Below, piece by piece: positions 36,101 to 51,600 of a DNA stretch of 64,000 nt. Origin of the DNA: Glandiceps talaboti (lineage: Eukaryota > Hemichordata > Enteropneusta > Spengelidae); contig NC_135571.1 of the NCBI RefSeq assembly GCF_964340395.1, positions 11,164,440-11,228,439 of the forward strand, given 5' to 3'. The position numbers and the translations under genes were made by a program. The notes below the pieces were generated by a model. It was not told the origin of the DNA and ran no database searches. It saw nothing but the letters and a program-made list of their open reading frames with translations. Position 1 is the first letter of the stretch, and every line of letters starts with the position of its first letter.

Positions 36101-39100
36101 TCCCATATTACACATCACTCTAAAATTTTTATAAATTTAGCAATTAGATTCATTTTTAGCGTGGCATTTCTGGACTGAGAAAAATAAACTATACAAAACA
36201 TGAAATGCATGGAGACAAAACATGATGTGCCAGTCAGATGATTAAATCCGGGTGGGATTTCAAGATTTTATGCAAGCTGTTGTCAAAATATAACGCAAGG
36301 AATATTTAATATTACACTGAGTGGATTTAAAATGCACCAGATGTTAACTTCACACACCAACCTCAGATCCCTAGCAACAAAAATATAGACAGTAACTAGG
36401 TATGTCGAACAAATTTTATGTCTGGGCAGACATTTGCATGATTTAATGTGAAAGATTTTTAGCCCTACATGAATTCTGTCATCATTATGCAAATAAGCTA
36501 TCTACAGCATGGTATTAAGAACGTGGAATTGATAAGAGATTATTTTACAACCTGTGAAAAAACACCGGTGCATTTACTTGAATGAAGTGAGCTGAGTAGA
36601 GACTTCACGCACAGACAAACTTTAGTAAAAAGAATGATACAACTGATACAAAAACAACAGCGGGTGCCTTTAATGTAGGTTCACATGATGCTTTTATCAG
36701 TTTGTTTATATCTATGGAAGGATAGACAGTGTTTCTTCTCCACTGTCTGTGGTGGAAGCTTTTAAAGTAACAGTAACAGTCGGACTCAAATGTTATCATG
36801 TAGTATCGTTTTTCAATAAGCCAAACACAATATATGAACTGAAAAGTGTTAAAATACTAATAATGAGATATTGTACATGTTAATCAGTGGTCGATCTTAT
36901 CCATAAGTATTGCAGTCATGATCGCCACTGAGGGCGCTGTTTTTGGGTGTGGACCTAAAATTCAATTTGATTTGATTTGTCATGTATACAGCTACAAAAT
37001 ATATTTACACACTGGAAATTCGGCACTCTTCACGGTGTGTGTACGATATTATGAGCTATGTACGATATTATGAGCTGTGTACGATATTACGAGCTGTGTA
37101 CGATATTACGAGCTGTGTACGATATTACGAGCTGTGTACGATATTATGAGCTGTGTATGATATTACGAGATGTACGATATTACGAGCTGTGTACGATATT
37201 ATGAGCTGTGTACGATATTACGAGCTGTGTACGATATTACGAGCTGTGTACGATATTACGAGCTGTGTACAATATTACGAGCTGTGTATGATATTACAAG
37301 CTGTACGATATTACGAGCTGTGTACGATATTACGAGCTGTACGATATTACAAGCTGTGTACGATATTACGAGCTGTGTATGATATTACGAGCAAGTTATC
37401 GTATCTAACAATCAAACTTACTTTCAAACAGAAACGTTTCATTCCATGTTGGACTTAGTTTTTTCCTTTTCACTTTTGTTTCCAGTTTATGTTTTTTATC
37501 TGGTAAGAGTAGGATTTTAACGAAAGGATCACTCGTGCCGCTGAAATAAAAAATAAAGAAATTAAATTATAAGTTTAGTGAAGTTTGGGAACACCACTTC
37601 AGGAAAGAAAGACTTTTAAGTCTGTAACAAAAATGACTCATTCTTGTATTTTCAGTTCATTCAAACTTATCGAAACAGATTATTATTTTTACTGCGTTAC
37701 GACTTTTTGATGATATAGAAATGAAAGAGAAAGAGTTAAAGTTACCATTTTTGAAAACACTTCTTTTCGGTAGTGGAACACTACCAATAACTGCCATTGT
37801 TTTCACAACTGTTTCACATACTAAGAAATTACATGACTCTGATAGTAACTGTTGACCTCTGACCTCTAGATATGACTTACCTGAAATCCTTTGCAGGTAG
37901 ATTCACTGCCTTGTAAATCTTAACAACTAAGGTTTGTTCTGTGAAGTCATAGAAAACTTGAAACTGAATTCTTCCCAGGCCGTGATCTACAGCTGCACTA
38001 TCCGTTTCATCCTTACCCTCATGCTCTTTTGTCTGTGAAATGAAGGAAAAACATAATACTAGACGCTTGAATTAGATGCGTTGTTCAGTACTAGACGCTT
38101 GTGCGAATGTATACATGACTCATATTGTGCTCTAAAGCCATGTCATGGTTTCTTTTGTTCATCATCACAGAAAATATAACAATATGTGAATGTACACATG
38201 ACTAAAATAGTGACAGCTATGGTCACAATGCAGTTTATTTTCTCTTTTTTGTTTATTATAGTGGAAACACAAGTATGTAACATATATGTGAATGTACATG
38301 AATTATATAGTGCCCTCTATGGTCATATCACATAAACCACTACGGTAAGTATTTCATAATTTTCACCTTAGATATCAACAAATACATTGCATGTATGCAT
38401 TACATATATCAAATCTATAAACTAATGTAAAATAAAGAGGGTGGAATGACACAATGTATAAACTATCTCACTGTCTAAAGTTAAAGAAACACCAAATGGA
38501 GTTTCATTTGAACTGTGAGATAGTAGATACGGTGTGTCATTCTGCCCTCACCAGCCTCCTCTGTGGGAGGGATTAACTGATGTGTGAGGGCGCCCCATCA
38601 CGGCGTACGGTACCTTACAGATTAGCGTTTCTTGGCAATTGTGTGAAATTTATGTGATTTTAAATGATGAAATGACACCTTATTTCCTGGAGTGGTATTC
38701 CCCTTAACTTCTATGACATAAATTAAACCAGTCTCCCTAAGTTCTACAACATAAACTAAACCAGTCTCCCTAAGTTCTACGACATAAACTAAACCAGTCT
38801 ATTAGATATGCATGTGACTTTACATTCATACTCTACAAATTAAGGAGAAGACAAAGTGTGACCCAATACCCCGAGAAATTAAAAAAAATATTGCTTTCTT
38901 AAAATGCCAATAAGATGAATAATTAAGGAACTTTAACTTCAGCAAAACTGTGACACCAAGCTCTATAACCAGATTTATAATCAATCAATCAATCAGTCAG
39001 TCAGTCAGTCAGTCAGTCAGTCAGTCAGTCACTCACTCACTCAATCAATCAATCAAAAGATTTGTACAACACCAAAATCCAATATGGTGTAATGTTATAT

Positions 39101-40913
39101 GGCATTGAAGAGGGTTACTAGTAGAACTAACATTAGATGTGTTTGTTATTGCGTGCATTCTACATTATCATTCCTCACTAGGTGTAACCCAGAAAATGAC
39201 AAAAGTTTTAATATTATGCTAGTAACCAGTGCACCCTCTAATGAAAGGTAACATTTGTTGTTGTGAGTCAAAATGATAAAATTGGCATTTCTTGTGAGTC
39301 ACCACATAGTAAGGGGTAGAAAAAAACACCAAATTGTGGTGATGAGTCACTAGAAATTGTGTATGTCAGTGACATGTCAAATTGGCTTAGAGGGCACATT
39401 GGTCACCACATAGTAAGAGATAGGAGAATACCAAATTTTGGTGTGTCAGTAGAAATTTTGTGTGTCGGTGGTGCGTCAAATTGGCTTAGAGGGCACACTG
39501 GTCACCACATAGTAAGAGATAGGAGAACACCAAATTTTGGTGTATCACTAGAAATTGTGTGTGTCAGTGGTGGGTCAAATTGGCTTAGAGGGCACACTGG
39601 TCACCACACAGTAAGAGATAAGAGAACATCAAATTTTGGTGCATCACTAGAAATTGTGTGCATCAGTGGTGCATCAGTCAGCTTAGGGGTGTACATCTGA
39701 AGAGATTCCTCAGTTTGGTTTATAATATTTTAAAATGAAGGCCATTTTATCACCAGCAGAATATATAACCTTGTTCAATATTAGCTAAAAAACTTAGCTA
39801 TCTGACTCATTCAACATACTGTGAATGCCATTTTCAAGCCTGATAGCCAAATCTCCGGTCTACCATACATGTAGAGGGCAGTGTGACTTTAAAAGTAAAT
39901 GCACCACAATACTAGCTGAGTGACTGACGATCTACATTATAAACACACTCAATTCACATACAACATATTGACCGGAAATTTACCATCATTTTAGTATCAT
40001 TAAACCATGCACACTATAATGACTAACATTTGATAAACAGGAACTTTAATGAGCTATGAAATATTCATAGATATAGCAGTGATCATTTAAATAAGATGTT
40101 GTCATGGTAATCAATTATGAGCCAAATAGATAAAATACTATAATTGAATACATGCATATTAAACATGCATGTAATCTGGTAGTTATTCTATTAGAGATTA
40201 TTTTATTCTCAAAGTGCCTCATTATTCAACAAATCAACTTACTGCATGCCAAGGCCAAATAAAAAAAAAAAAATAATAGTTTGTTTACGATAACATGACT
40301 TGAGAAAATAGGGTAGGTAAGGTCAGGATTTTATTTCATTTTACATTTCATTTTTTGAATTACTTCAATCAAAAAACAAGAAAATAAAATAAAATAAAAA
40401 ACCCACACACCATTTCATAATAATAATATGTCCCTTGGCAACTATAAATTGATTTTACCCCCATTATAGTTGAATCATGACAACCCACAGACAGTGTTAC
40501 TTAGTTACATACAAGTGCTGTATTTAGTCTAAATGCTGTATAAGATAAAAATGTTAATTTTTACATATTGCTGTAAAAGTAAGTATTAGGTAAATACTAC
40601 ACTAGATAACAGGTAAATATTACGCTACAAAGCAGCCAAAATATATTCATGACATAAGTAGTTGATTACTTGCAACAGTGCACTCACATACTAAATGTAT
40701 TTGCACTGCAGCGCAATATCAATATTATTGCATACCTATATGCAAATGATATGCAAATGAGTGGGCAAAGAGACAGTGAATATTTTACGGAAATTGTGTA
40801 ATAATATTAATAACAGAATCTCATGGTACATTATTGCCAATGTGTGTCTCAGGGGTATTTGAACTCATGCTTGCGGTGTTTTCTGTTACACAAACACACA
40901 CACACGCATAAAT

Positions 40914-41002
<89 letters not shown>

Positions 41003-44000
41003 CACACACACACACACACATTCTTACCAAATGATAAATGTCCAATGCTAGCATGGTACAAAAAGAAATAACATACAAATACAGAATGAAGTCAAATTAA
41101 AATATGAAAAAATAAATTGCCAGGAGACTTGTCCGGGTAACAGAAGACAATTTTCCATGTTTTTAATAATTTTACATGCAAAAAATAAAGTTTTTTGAAC
41201 TGAACTAAATACAAATAAACTGCTTTCTGTGTGTGGTGTGGGGTGGGGGTGGGTGGGGGATGGGTGATTGTGTTTATTATGCTCACATATTACAGAGTTC
41301 CCCATATTTCTTTTTTCACCCATACTTTTAACAATATACTTAAAGAGGTGGCATTTTGACATGCTTAATAAACCTTGAATGCTAGCTGGCTAGCTATCAA
41401 CTTTACAAAGGAGGGCCTACATTGCCTTTGTATGATGGCCATAATACTACCAAAACAGAGTGACTACAGAGTTTCAATGAGGCAACACAATATTTGTTAT
41501 ATCTCACCTAACGTACTACCAAAACAGAGTGACTATAGAGTTTCAATGAGGCAACACAATATTTGTTACATCTCACCTAACGTACTTCCAAAACAGGGTG
41601 ACTATAGAGTTTCAATTAGGCAACACAATATTTCTTACATCTCACCTAACGTAATACCAAAACTTTATTTTATGGACCTATATATACATACAATTTATTT
41701 TGTTTTTTGGCCACTGACCCATGCGCAAAAAGAATAATTGTCAGTGAAAATACAGAAAGACAAGTGAAAAAAATGTATTACATTTCACTTAGGCTCACTC
41801 ACAGCCTTGGGATTGTTGCTAGTAGAAATCGGCTGTTTTGTATGTACCGATATCTACCACATACTAATACTCTATCTAATATCCGTGTACTGTCTGCCCT
41901 TATCAAATACATAGGGCTAACCATTCCTTGCTGTGTTACTGCGACCCACCGTGTTACTGCGACCCACCGCATTATTGCGACAGTCCCTTTGGGCCCAACA
42001 AACCATTTCTTGACGTGTTATTGTGACCCACTGTGTTACTGCAACCCACAGTGTTACTGCGACCCACCGCTTTATTGCGACAGTCCCTTTGGGCTTGACA
42101 AACCATTCCTTGACGTGTTATTGCAACGGGACCGACGGGACCATCACAATAAAGCAGTGGGTCGCGATAACATGTCAACGAATAGTTAGTCTTACGTACT
42201 CGATAAGGGAGCACAGTACAAGGATATTAGATAGTGTACAAGTATGTGGTAGATATCGGTATACACGCAAAACAGCAGTTTTCTACTAGCGATGCTCCCG
42301 ATGCTGTGAAATAGTCTACATATCACTATACTGATTTGATAACGGAAACTCTCCACGCCACTGTCTTGAATACAAATTGAAAGAGATTAATCAGCGAATC
42401 ACAATCATGATTTGGCATACACATCAATATTTTCAATGTTTGTTAAGTTTTGCTTCAAATACATGTAGATACATGACAAGTGTCTTAAATCACAGACACC
42501 TCATCCCACACATCTGTGTGTCTGAACTTTGATATTTATTTTAACAAGCCATAAAGACACACATTAGTAGCTGACACATACTTAACACCTACTTGTGGAC
42601 AGCAGTGAGATGGCTTGTTTTTTATATAGCCAAATATCACCTTGCTTTATTACAGGGGATAAAAAAATGCTAGAGTATTTCATTAAAATATTTTGTACTA
42701 TATATACAATTAAAATCACAAAACCCAAAAGAAACAAATAGTTGTCTGGCTCAACAAAAATTTACCAACAGTGCTACATTTTATCATCTGGCTCAACAAA
42801 AATCTTACCAACAGTGCTACATTTTATCGTCTGGTTCAACAAAAACCTCACCAACACTGCTACATTGTTATCATCTGGCTCAACAAAAATCTTACCAACA
42901 TTGCTACATTTTATCATCTGGCTAGACAAATATCACTGTTGGTAAGAATTTTGTATAGCCAGTGAAGAAAATGTAGCACTGTTGGTAAGATTTTTGTTGA
43001 ATCAGACAATAAAATGTAGCAGTGTTGGTAAGATTTTTGTTGAGCCAGATGATAAAATGTAGCACTGTTGGTAAGATTTCTGTTGAACCAGAAGATAAAA
43101 TGTAGCAATGTTAGTAAGATTTTTATTGAACCAGATGATAAAATGTAGCAATGTTGGTAAGATTTTTGTTGAACCAGATGATAAAATGTAGCAATGTTAG
43201 TAAGATTTTTGTTGAACCAGATGATAAAATGTAGCAATATTGGTAAGATTTTTGTTGAGCCAGATGATAAAATGTAGCAGTGTTGGTGAGATTTTTGTTG
43301 AACCAGACGATAAAATGTAGCAGTGTTGGTAAGATTTTTGTTGAGCCAGACAATGAATGCAGCAATGTTAGTAAGATTTGGAGCCAGGTCACAAAATATA
43401 ACACTGTTAGTTAGATTTTTGTCAAGCCAGACTATGTTTTGTATCTGGTTCCACAATTTTAAGCTGAAAGATTGTCATTGTGTTCACTCTTTATCATTAC
43501 ATATAAGGACCATAGCGTGAGGCAACTGTCAGTCAAATATATTGGATGATGTAAATATTTTACTTAATAGTATGTTGCCCCTGACAACCAACCACTGTGA
43601 CCTGGTTGGAATGTAAATGTAAGTGTATTTGTGAAATAAGAGATGCAGATGACTGTTGTGTAATAACCATGATCAAGTCATCACCATAGAGGGAGGCATT
43701 GTAGTACATGTAGTAGGAAATAACATTCCTCGGTGTCTCTACTTTAAGTACCTCCTCTGTTTTTGGAGTGCAGGAAATTTCCAAAAATTTTGACAAATTT
43801 TAAAAATTTTATGAATTTACCTCAGTTTTTAAACCATCCAACTCATACACATTGTGTTGTCAATGAAATCACACAAAAAAATCTTAAATGAAAATGAAAA
43901 AGTAAAGATAAATTAATTTCTTGAAATCTGTCAACTAATTTAGTTATTAAATCCATTAAATAGCAGATGAACAAGGCCTAAAAAAATTATTTGGTTCTGG

Positions 44001-45601
44001 TTATCCGACCACATCCAGTTTTTTACTGCCGGCTCTTGAACATTTTTTTTACGTATTTGAGAAAAAAATAATAAAATCGCGAAAATTGTGAAGTCTCGTA
44101 AGAAATAATGGGTGCGGAAACTGACATCAACTTAAAAAGACAATATAAAACTGTTCTTCCAATCTGTAATGGCTGTACATCTGATGGGAAGAAACCAATA
44201 ACACAGACACCATATGGAAAACAACAGAAAACATAACTACCTGAACTAGACACTCACATATGACATTTTTTTTTTTAATATTTAAAATAAAAAATGTACC
44301 AACCCCACCTATTCTAAAATCGAGCGTAATTGGAACCAAACAATTTCATTTGTTAGGCTTATGAATCATCAGCTGACGTAAGATCAAAATATACATGTCA
44401 TTCAATTTATGCTGTTCTGGTATAAAGTTACTACGTACTTTGGAATACGCTTTTTCATTTTATTAAGCGAACTCTTAACAATGTGATGCGTGTTGCATCT
44501 GTTACCATGTTTAGGGTAAGCAGTTTGAATGACTTTAATAAATAATATTATGCAGATGTTGTTTAGCCATTTCATCACACCGTAATCTCACCCTTTTTTT
44601 ACATATTCTCGTAATCTTCTTTTGGCTACACACATAAAACATTTGAAAAGCAGTTAACAATAGCGATGGCTTCATATTGTCACTTTGTTCATAAATTTTT
44701 GTCAGACTTATTGAAATGTTAAATCACAGTGTGACATTTCGTACCAGAAGTCACTCACCTAATATTTGGATTGCCTGAAAACAGCAGCTTGCACTTTAAT
44801 ATTTATTATTTTCTGTGCATTTTTTCTCACTCAAATGTAACATTCGACATCCTTCTGATATGCTCTGTACTGGCACCAAGTCTTAGACATATTCTGATAT
44901 TAAAACATAAAAGCTGCTAGTAGCTATAACTGGAGTTTTTATTTTTTAATTTTTTGGATCAGACAACCAACAATATATTCACTGAAAATTGTTAAAATAC
45001 CAATAATTAGACATCAGTTATGTCAAAAATAGCGACAATGATGTCACATCACAACTGTATTTAGCTGTTATAGTCAGGCCTAAAAAAAATTGTGTAGTTC
45101 TGATTTCACTCAATTTTAGAATAGGTGGGGTAGGCAGATAGTTTATTTTATTATATTTTTTTTCATATGTGAGTGTCTAGTTCAGGTAGTTATGTTTTCC
45201 GTTGTTTTCCATATGGTCTCTGTGTTATTGGTTTCTTCTCATCAGATGTACAGCCATTACAGATTGGAAGAACAGTTTTATATTGTCTTTTTAAGTTGAT
45301 GTCAGTTTCCGCATCCACTATTTCTCGCAAGACTTCACAATTTTTGCAATTTTATTATTTTCTTTTGAATACGTCCAAAAAGTTTAGGGTCGGTGTGAAA
45401 CACTAGGTGGGGTCGGGTAACCACAGAACCACACAACAGTTTTTATTTGGCCTTACAGATTGGAAGAATAGTTTTATATTGTCTTTCTAAGTTGATGTCA
45501 GTTTTCACATCCACTATTTCTCGCGAGACTTCACAATTTTTGTGATTTTATTATTATTTTTTGTTTGTGTATGTATGTATGTACGTACGTACGTACATAC
45601 T

Positions 45602-45644
<43 letters not shown>

Positions 45645-48600
45645 GTGTGTTTTATATTTCAAGTGTGTTCTATTGGGCTCTTTTTGGTGTGAGAATTTTA
45701 GAACTTTTTACACGTTTAACCGTTAATTTCACGCGGTTGTCGTTCTATTCCAGATATAGTCAGGTATTTACCAACTATGTCTTGCCTTATACCTTGAAAA
45801 GGAATTTTTATTCGAAACGTCGGATTACATCTATCGGACTGTCTCAAAAGATCCTTATGCATTTCTTTATAAATGCTATATATGTAGGACTTTAAGTTTC
45901 TTGAAAAGGACCATCACGGTTGGTTCAAGAACTATGACTGTATATGTACTGTATTTTGGTAACTGCCTCAAAATCTGTGTAAAATACTTCATTGCTCAAA
46001 ATCTCTGAATACTTATTAATACAGGAACTGTGTTCATGAATTATCAAATCTAGGTTTTTTGGGTTTTTTGTCAAGAATGTTTACGATAGCAAGAATTGTT
46101 CCAAATACTTACCAGACCAAGAGATTCCCTGAGTGTTGCGAGTGATAAACTTGGCGTAGTGGACGTGTCTGATGTTGACCCATCGTCCATACCGTCTGTA
46201 TTGTGTGGAATGTTTTCTAAAGAAGTAGCTTTCCTCGATGGACTCTCAAACCTAAACGTGTGAATATTTATGTACTTGTTATTTCAGATGGAAACATTTC
46301 AATAATCTTTTGCTATAAAAGTTGCAGTTATTTGTGTACAAACAAATACCCACTGGTAGAGAGAGCGGATTGAAATGGTGAAGATTTAAAACACTTCTGT
46401 TAACATGCCATGTCACCAGACGTGTGCGATATGCGGTGAAGGTTTTATGAATATTGGCAAAAGACTTGATTATTAGGATAAAAGCAATGTTGTTTGCCTC
46501 AAATAGCCTTGGCTCACACTGTAATATATACTGAATGCCATCACAAGCTGTGCTAAATCTAACTGCACTCGAACTGATGTTGTAAAATCAGGGGTGGGGC
46601 TATCAAGTCAATTTTAAACAATTCTATTCACATGCATTTAACCACCAGAAGGGTGCGATATGTTGTGACCTTAAGACCCAAACTATGGTTTTATAAATAT
46701 TGTAGCAGGACTTGACTATTAGGATTGACAATGTTGTTTGCCTTAAATAGCAGGCCGTGACTCGTGCTGAAATATGTGTTGAATGCCATCACAAGCTGTG
46801 CTAAATTTAAGTGCACTCAGAGAAAAAGTGATGTTGTAAACTAATGACATTATTGCATCCTCGATAGCAGGGGTGGAGCTGTCGAGTGCACACCCTCAAT
46901 GGAACTGTCAAGTGCACAAACACGCAAAAAAATTAGACAGATTGAAAGTCACAGATCTATAATTAGATGGTATTCCTAAATATTTTTTTTTTCATGAGGG
47001 GTCTTGTCACTATGAGTCACTAGACGAGTAATGATAACCCCTTAGGTTATGAAAATATTCAACAGAATAAAAAAAAATATTTGTGAATAATATAATATAT
47101 ACTTCCTCAAACATGATGTATGTAAATCAGGTAAAATAATGGTGATTTGGAATGTTTAAACTTGCATTTCAAGCACCACAGAACCTTCAATGTACACAGG
47201 TTGTGATGTACACAGGGTGTGATGATGTACACAGGGTGTGATGATGTACACAGGTTGTGATGATGTACATGTACACAGGGTGTGATGATGTACACAGGGT
47301 GTGATGATGTACACAGGGTGTGATGATGTACACAGGTTGTGATGATGTACATGTACACAGGGTGTGATGATGTACACAGGGTGTGATGATGTACACAGGG
47401 TGTGATGATGTACACAGGGTGTGATGATGTACACAGGGTGTGATGGTGTAGAGAGGTTGTGATGATGTACACAGGGTGTGATGATGTACACAGGGTGTGA
47501 TGATGTACACAGGGTGTGATGATGTACACAGGGTGTGATGATGTACACAGGGTGCGATATATGCAGGGTGTGATGATGTACACAGATTGTGATGATGTAC
47601 ACAGGGTGTGATGATGTACACAGGTTGTGATGATGTACATGTACACAGGTTGTGATGATGTACACAGGGTGTGATGTACACAGGGTGTGATGTACACAGG
47701 GTGTGATGATGTACACAGGGTGTGATGATGTACACAGGGTGATGATGTACACAGGGTGTGATGGTGTACACAGGGTGTGATGATGTACATAGGGTGTGAT
47801 GATGTACACAGGGTGTGATGGTGTACACAGGGTGTGATGATGTACACAGGGTGTGATGATGTACACAGGGTGTGATGATGTACACAGGGTGTGATGATGT
47901 AGAATGACCTGGGTATAAATTTTGTATAATCCATATTTTCTGTTCAAAGACAATAACTTGGCTTGCGTACGGTATAAATCCCAGGTGGAGGGGGGCTACT
48001 CCCTTCATTTGAATAAACGTATATGCTGTCCTTTGGGGTGTGTTTTCTAGCCCTTTGGTCTAAAATGGGATCTGTTGTTTTTTTGATGAGCTGAAGAGTC
48101 TAAAACAGCCTCCACTTTGCATTATTTTTTATTTTGCTTGGTCTGAAATGTGGTCCATTGTCCAAATCATAACTACCATTAATTGCCCCAAAATGTTGTT
48201 TCATAAGGAAAATGTATTTAGGTCTAAACTTCCATCTTTTAGAATCCTGTAATGGTCTAAATGGGGTATTGATTTTTGGTCAAAGCGGGTCTAAAATGGG
48301 GCCTGGGGTTTCCAGCACTGGCCACAACACCCCTATCAGAGCTGGCCACTGGTACCACCCCCGAATGCCACACATCCCTATCAGAGCTGGCCATTGGTAC
48401 CACCCCCAGAGGACACACATCCCTATCAGAGTTGGCCACTGTTAGTGCACCCCGGGGTCACACACCCCTATCTGAGCTGGCCACTGGTACCATCTCCAGA
48501 GGCCACAAACCTCTATCAGAGCTGGCCACTGGTACCCCTCCCTGGTATAAATACGGATAAAGTGATAAAATGGAAACTTACGCTATACTTTTCCTTGATA

Positions 48601-51600
48601 AAACTGGAGACTTGTGTTTAGGTTTCTGTGGATAGACATGTAAATAAGGCTGGGGTGTTGTATGTTCATGTTCAACAGAAACATGTCCCTGTGTTTCTGA
48701 TTTCAAATGCGTTGTTTCATCCTTTGTAAATGTAAACTTTGGAGCATGACGTTTGGCAAAGAAACGTCGGAATGTATGTTTGATACGGTTAAAACACCCT
48801 CCACAGATTGCAAGTGAGACAGCCAGACATAGTAGAAATCCAACCGATGAAACGATAGTTAGCGTCGAAAAGGAACCTAGAAGAGACAATTAGAAAGAAA
48901 AAAAAATCATTCACTTGGCAAAAAAAGAAAAGAATTGTTTGCGGTCAGTGCGCATCACTTAAATACCTTCGTGACACCGCTCTTTTTTGTGTTTGTCCAG
49001 CCCATACAGTTTGCAGATCTGAGGGGAAACACAAAGATAACACTCCCTACTTCAGTGAAGACAACTGCAGTCAATTATGAACAAGAAAATGACATCTGCC
49101 CCATATACACACTTGCTCTAAAGTATTGAATAAAAAGAACAGTAACTGCCATAAAAAGTAGACTGAGTGACAGGATTGTTGAGATTTTAAAAATTGAGTC
49201 GTCGCACCACTTTAGATAAAAGGTCCTGACCAGAAACAATTTTTTTTTTGCCTTACCAATGTCTGATTTTAGGGTGACAGCACTAATTATTCCATAGGCT
49301 ATACACACAACAGCTATTTCACAATATCAATTTATCATTAAAAAAGGTAAATCTTCCCAAGTAATCTTTTTACAGAAAGCAACAAATTGTTTAGCTTCTG
49401 ATACTGGAAAAATTCACTCGCAACAAATATTCACCAAAAAGGTGACTCTCTGGTGGTAACTATTTATTTACTCTGCAGCCTAGCTACTTGAGTAGACATG
49501 ACAGAAAAAGTCATTCAAATAAAAACACCCAAATTATCAAATCATCAAAATTAAATCCCATTTTCTTAATAAACATCAATCTTCGATATTCATCAGTGAA
49601 AAATTTAGCACAACAAAAATAAACACTGGTTAAACTTACTGTTCAAATTTCACCTTGAGAGCTCACAAAACAGTTGCAGACTTGGTGAATGTATATAACA
49701 TTGAATGATATTAAATATGGTAGTGGGGTTTTATTGTTTATTGAAAAAATGTCACATACTGGTGAAACTTTAATAGCAAGATAACCTCACTAAATAATTA
49801 CATGTTAAATTTTTGAATCAGCTATTTTTAAACAAATGTTTATGTAGCTTACTTGCCCCACTTCAATATTGAAATCATCACTTGGCTTGTAAGATATAAC
49901 AGAACCCCATGACACATGAGTGCAAGTGTGGTACATTGTATTTGCATGAGTGCTTGCAGTGTTTTCTGCCTTTATATTTTCACAAGTGTAACAAGTGAAA
50001 GTACAGCAGAAAATACTGCAAGCATGAATGCAAATATCTCACACTGGCACCCACTCATTCTTATAGTCTGCAACTACTACAGAAAAATATCGTCTTATAA
50101 ATACACCATTCATTTGTGGAAACATGAGATGTGAGTCATTGCTTTGGTTTGCTACAATACAAGTTGTTGTTAGTGGCAACCTTTCTGTTATTTGGGTCAA
50201 CTTTACATGACAGTGAAAGTTGTCTATAGAATTATTTGAGTCAACACTGCAACTGCTGACATCAAAGCATGGGGAATCTGCTACTACCATGGAAAGTGAA
50301 CAACTGAATTGGATTTGCACAGCATGCATGCCTGATTATTAAATTTCATCATTTGATAAGAACATGTAGTTCTATGGCCTCTTTTACATGTAGTTCACAT
50401 TCACAAACAAATATGAAGTTCCCCTGGCATTTCATGTACACATAAAGAGGCCATAAAACTGTTCTTATCAAACCATGGTGTGTAATACAAGTCTCTCTAC
50501 TTCCAACATGCTGTGCCAAGTGTTAACTTTTCCTGTTTGTAACAAGTCTACAGGTTGGCTAATATTGAAAGTGTGACACAAAACCAAAACAGACGTTTTT
50601 AAAGTTGGTTGCACACTGGCTAAGAGAGAAACATGCTTTTATGAGAGACAAAAGTTAAAGTGTCAGCTTCTACAACAAGCCAACAAAAACATGATTATTT
50701 TTGCATAAATTTTGTTATAGTTGTCAAAATATACTTCATTATCTCTTAATACTTCAAATTATTTGATTCCCTGGTCAAACCTATTTTAAACTATGCAGGC
50801 GAAATATGAGGGTCTAAACAGTACATTAATATAGACACTGTAAAACTTATTGGAGCTAGGACCAATGTCTACAAAGAACTTCACAACTTCACAAATATAT
50901 GGTTGTTTTTTATCATTATGTTAAAATACACATACAGACGTCATATCCTGGATAAAGACCTTGTGAAACCAAACAAAGGAGAAATTCTTGTGGACAATGT
51001 AGCGTTGTTGACATTGTCAATACCTTGCTATTCAGGTAATCCTAAGTATCTGTTACATAATCTATGTGTCATAAAAGACTTAGATGTGACTCACTCTGTT
51101 CATTTCTCATGCCAGCTGAAACTCACTCTCACATTCTCGCAAACCAGAGCTGTTATTTCTTCTGCTACATTTCGAAATAAAAACGGTACCGTAAAATAGG
51201 CCATTGGTTTGTGACGATGCACTCTCAGAACATTGTACAATCACAGACATCAGACCATGGACAAATGGAACCACTGTGTTATAAACAGTGAAAGTAAACA
51301 AATGAATTGGATTAATAACACTTGGCACAGCATGGTGGAAATACAGAGAGACAAGTATTACATTTCATCATTTGATAAGAACAGTTGTGTGGCCTATTTA
51401 CCTAATAGTTCATGTTCACAAACAAATTTGAACTTCCCCTGGCAATTGGTACAGAAGAGACCACAAAACTGTTCTTATCAAACCATGGTATGTAGTCAAG
51501 TCTCTGTTGTTCCAACATGCTGTGCCAAGTGTTATTAATCCAATTCAGTTGTTTACTTTCCCTGTTTGTAACAGGTTCCAGTCTTCCATGGTCTTGATTG

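Noticed and set aside
37039-37395. Regular direct repeats resembling a CRISPR array
   Set aside because: There are no unique spacers, the period is a plain 19-bp tandem repeat, and the host is an animal.
41707-42189. 160-codon plus-strand ORF with Cys/Thr/Tyr repeats
   Set aside because: Lies over the degenerate GCGACCCACCG repeat; the opposite strand is also open.
42914-43456. 180-codon minus-strand ORF ([16 protein letters not shown] repeats)
   Set aside because: It is a translation of the 43-bp satellite; the other frames are open as well.
47107-48008. Three overlapping minus-strand ORFs of 265-275 codons ([14 protein letters not shown]-type repeats)
   Set aside because: They are translations of the 19-bp satellite in all three frames, as expected when the period is not a multiple of three and the unit lacks stops.
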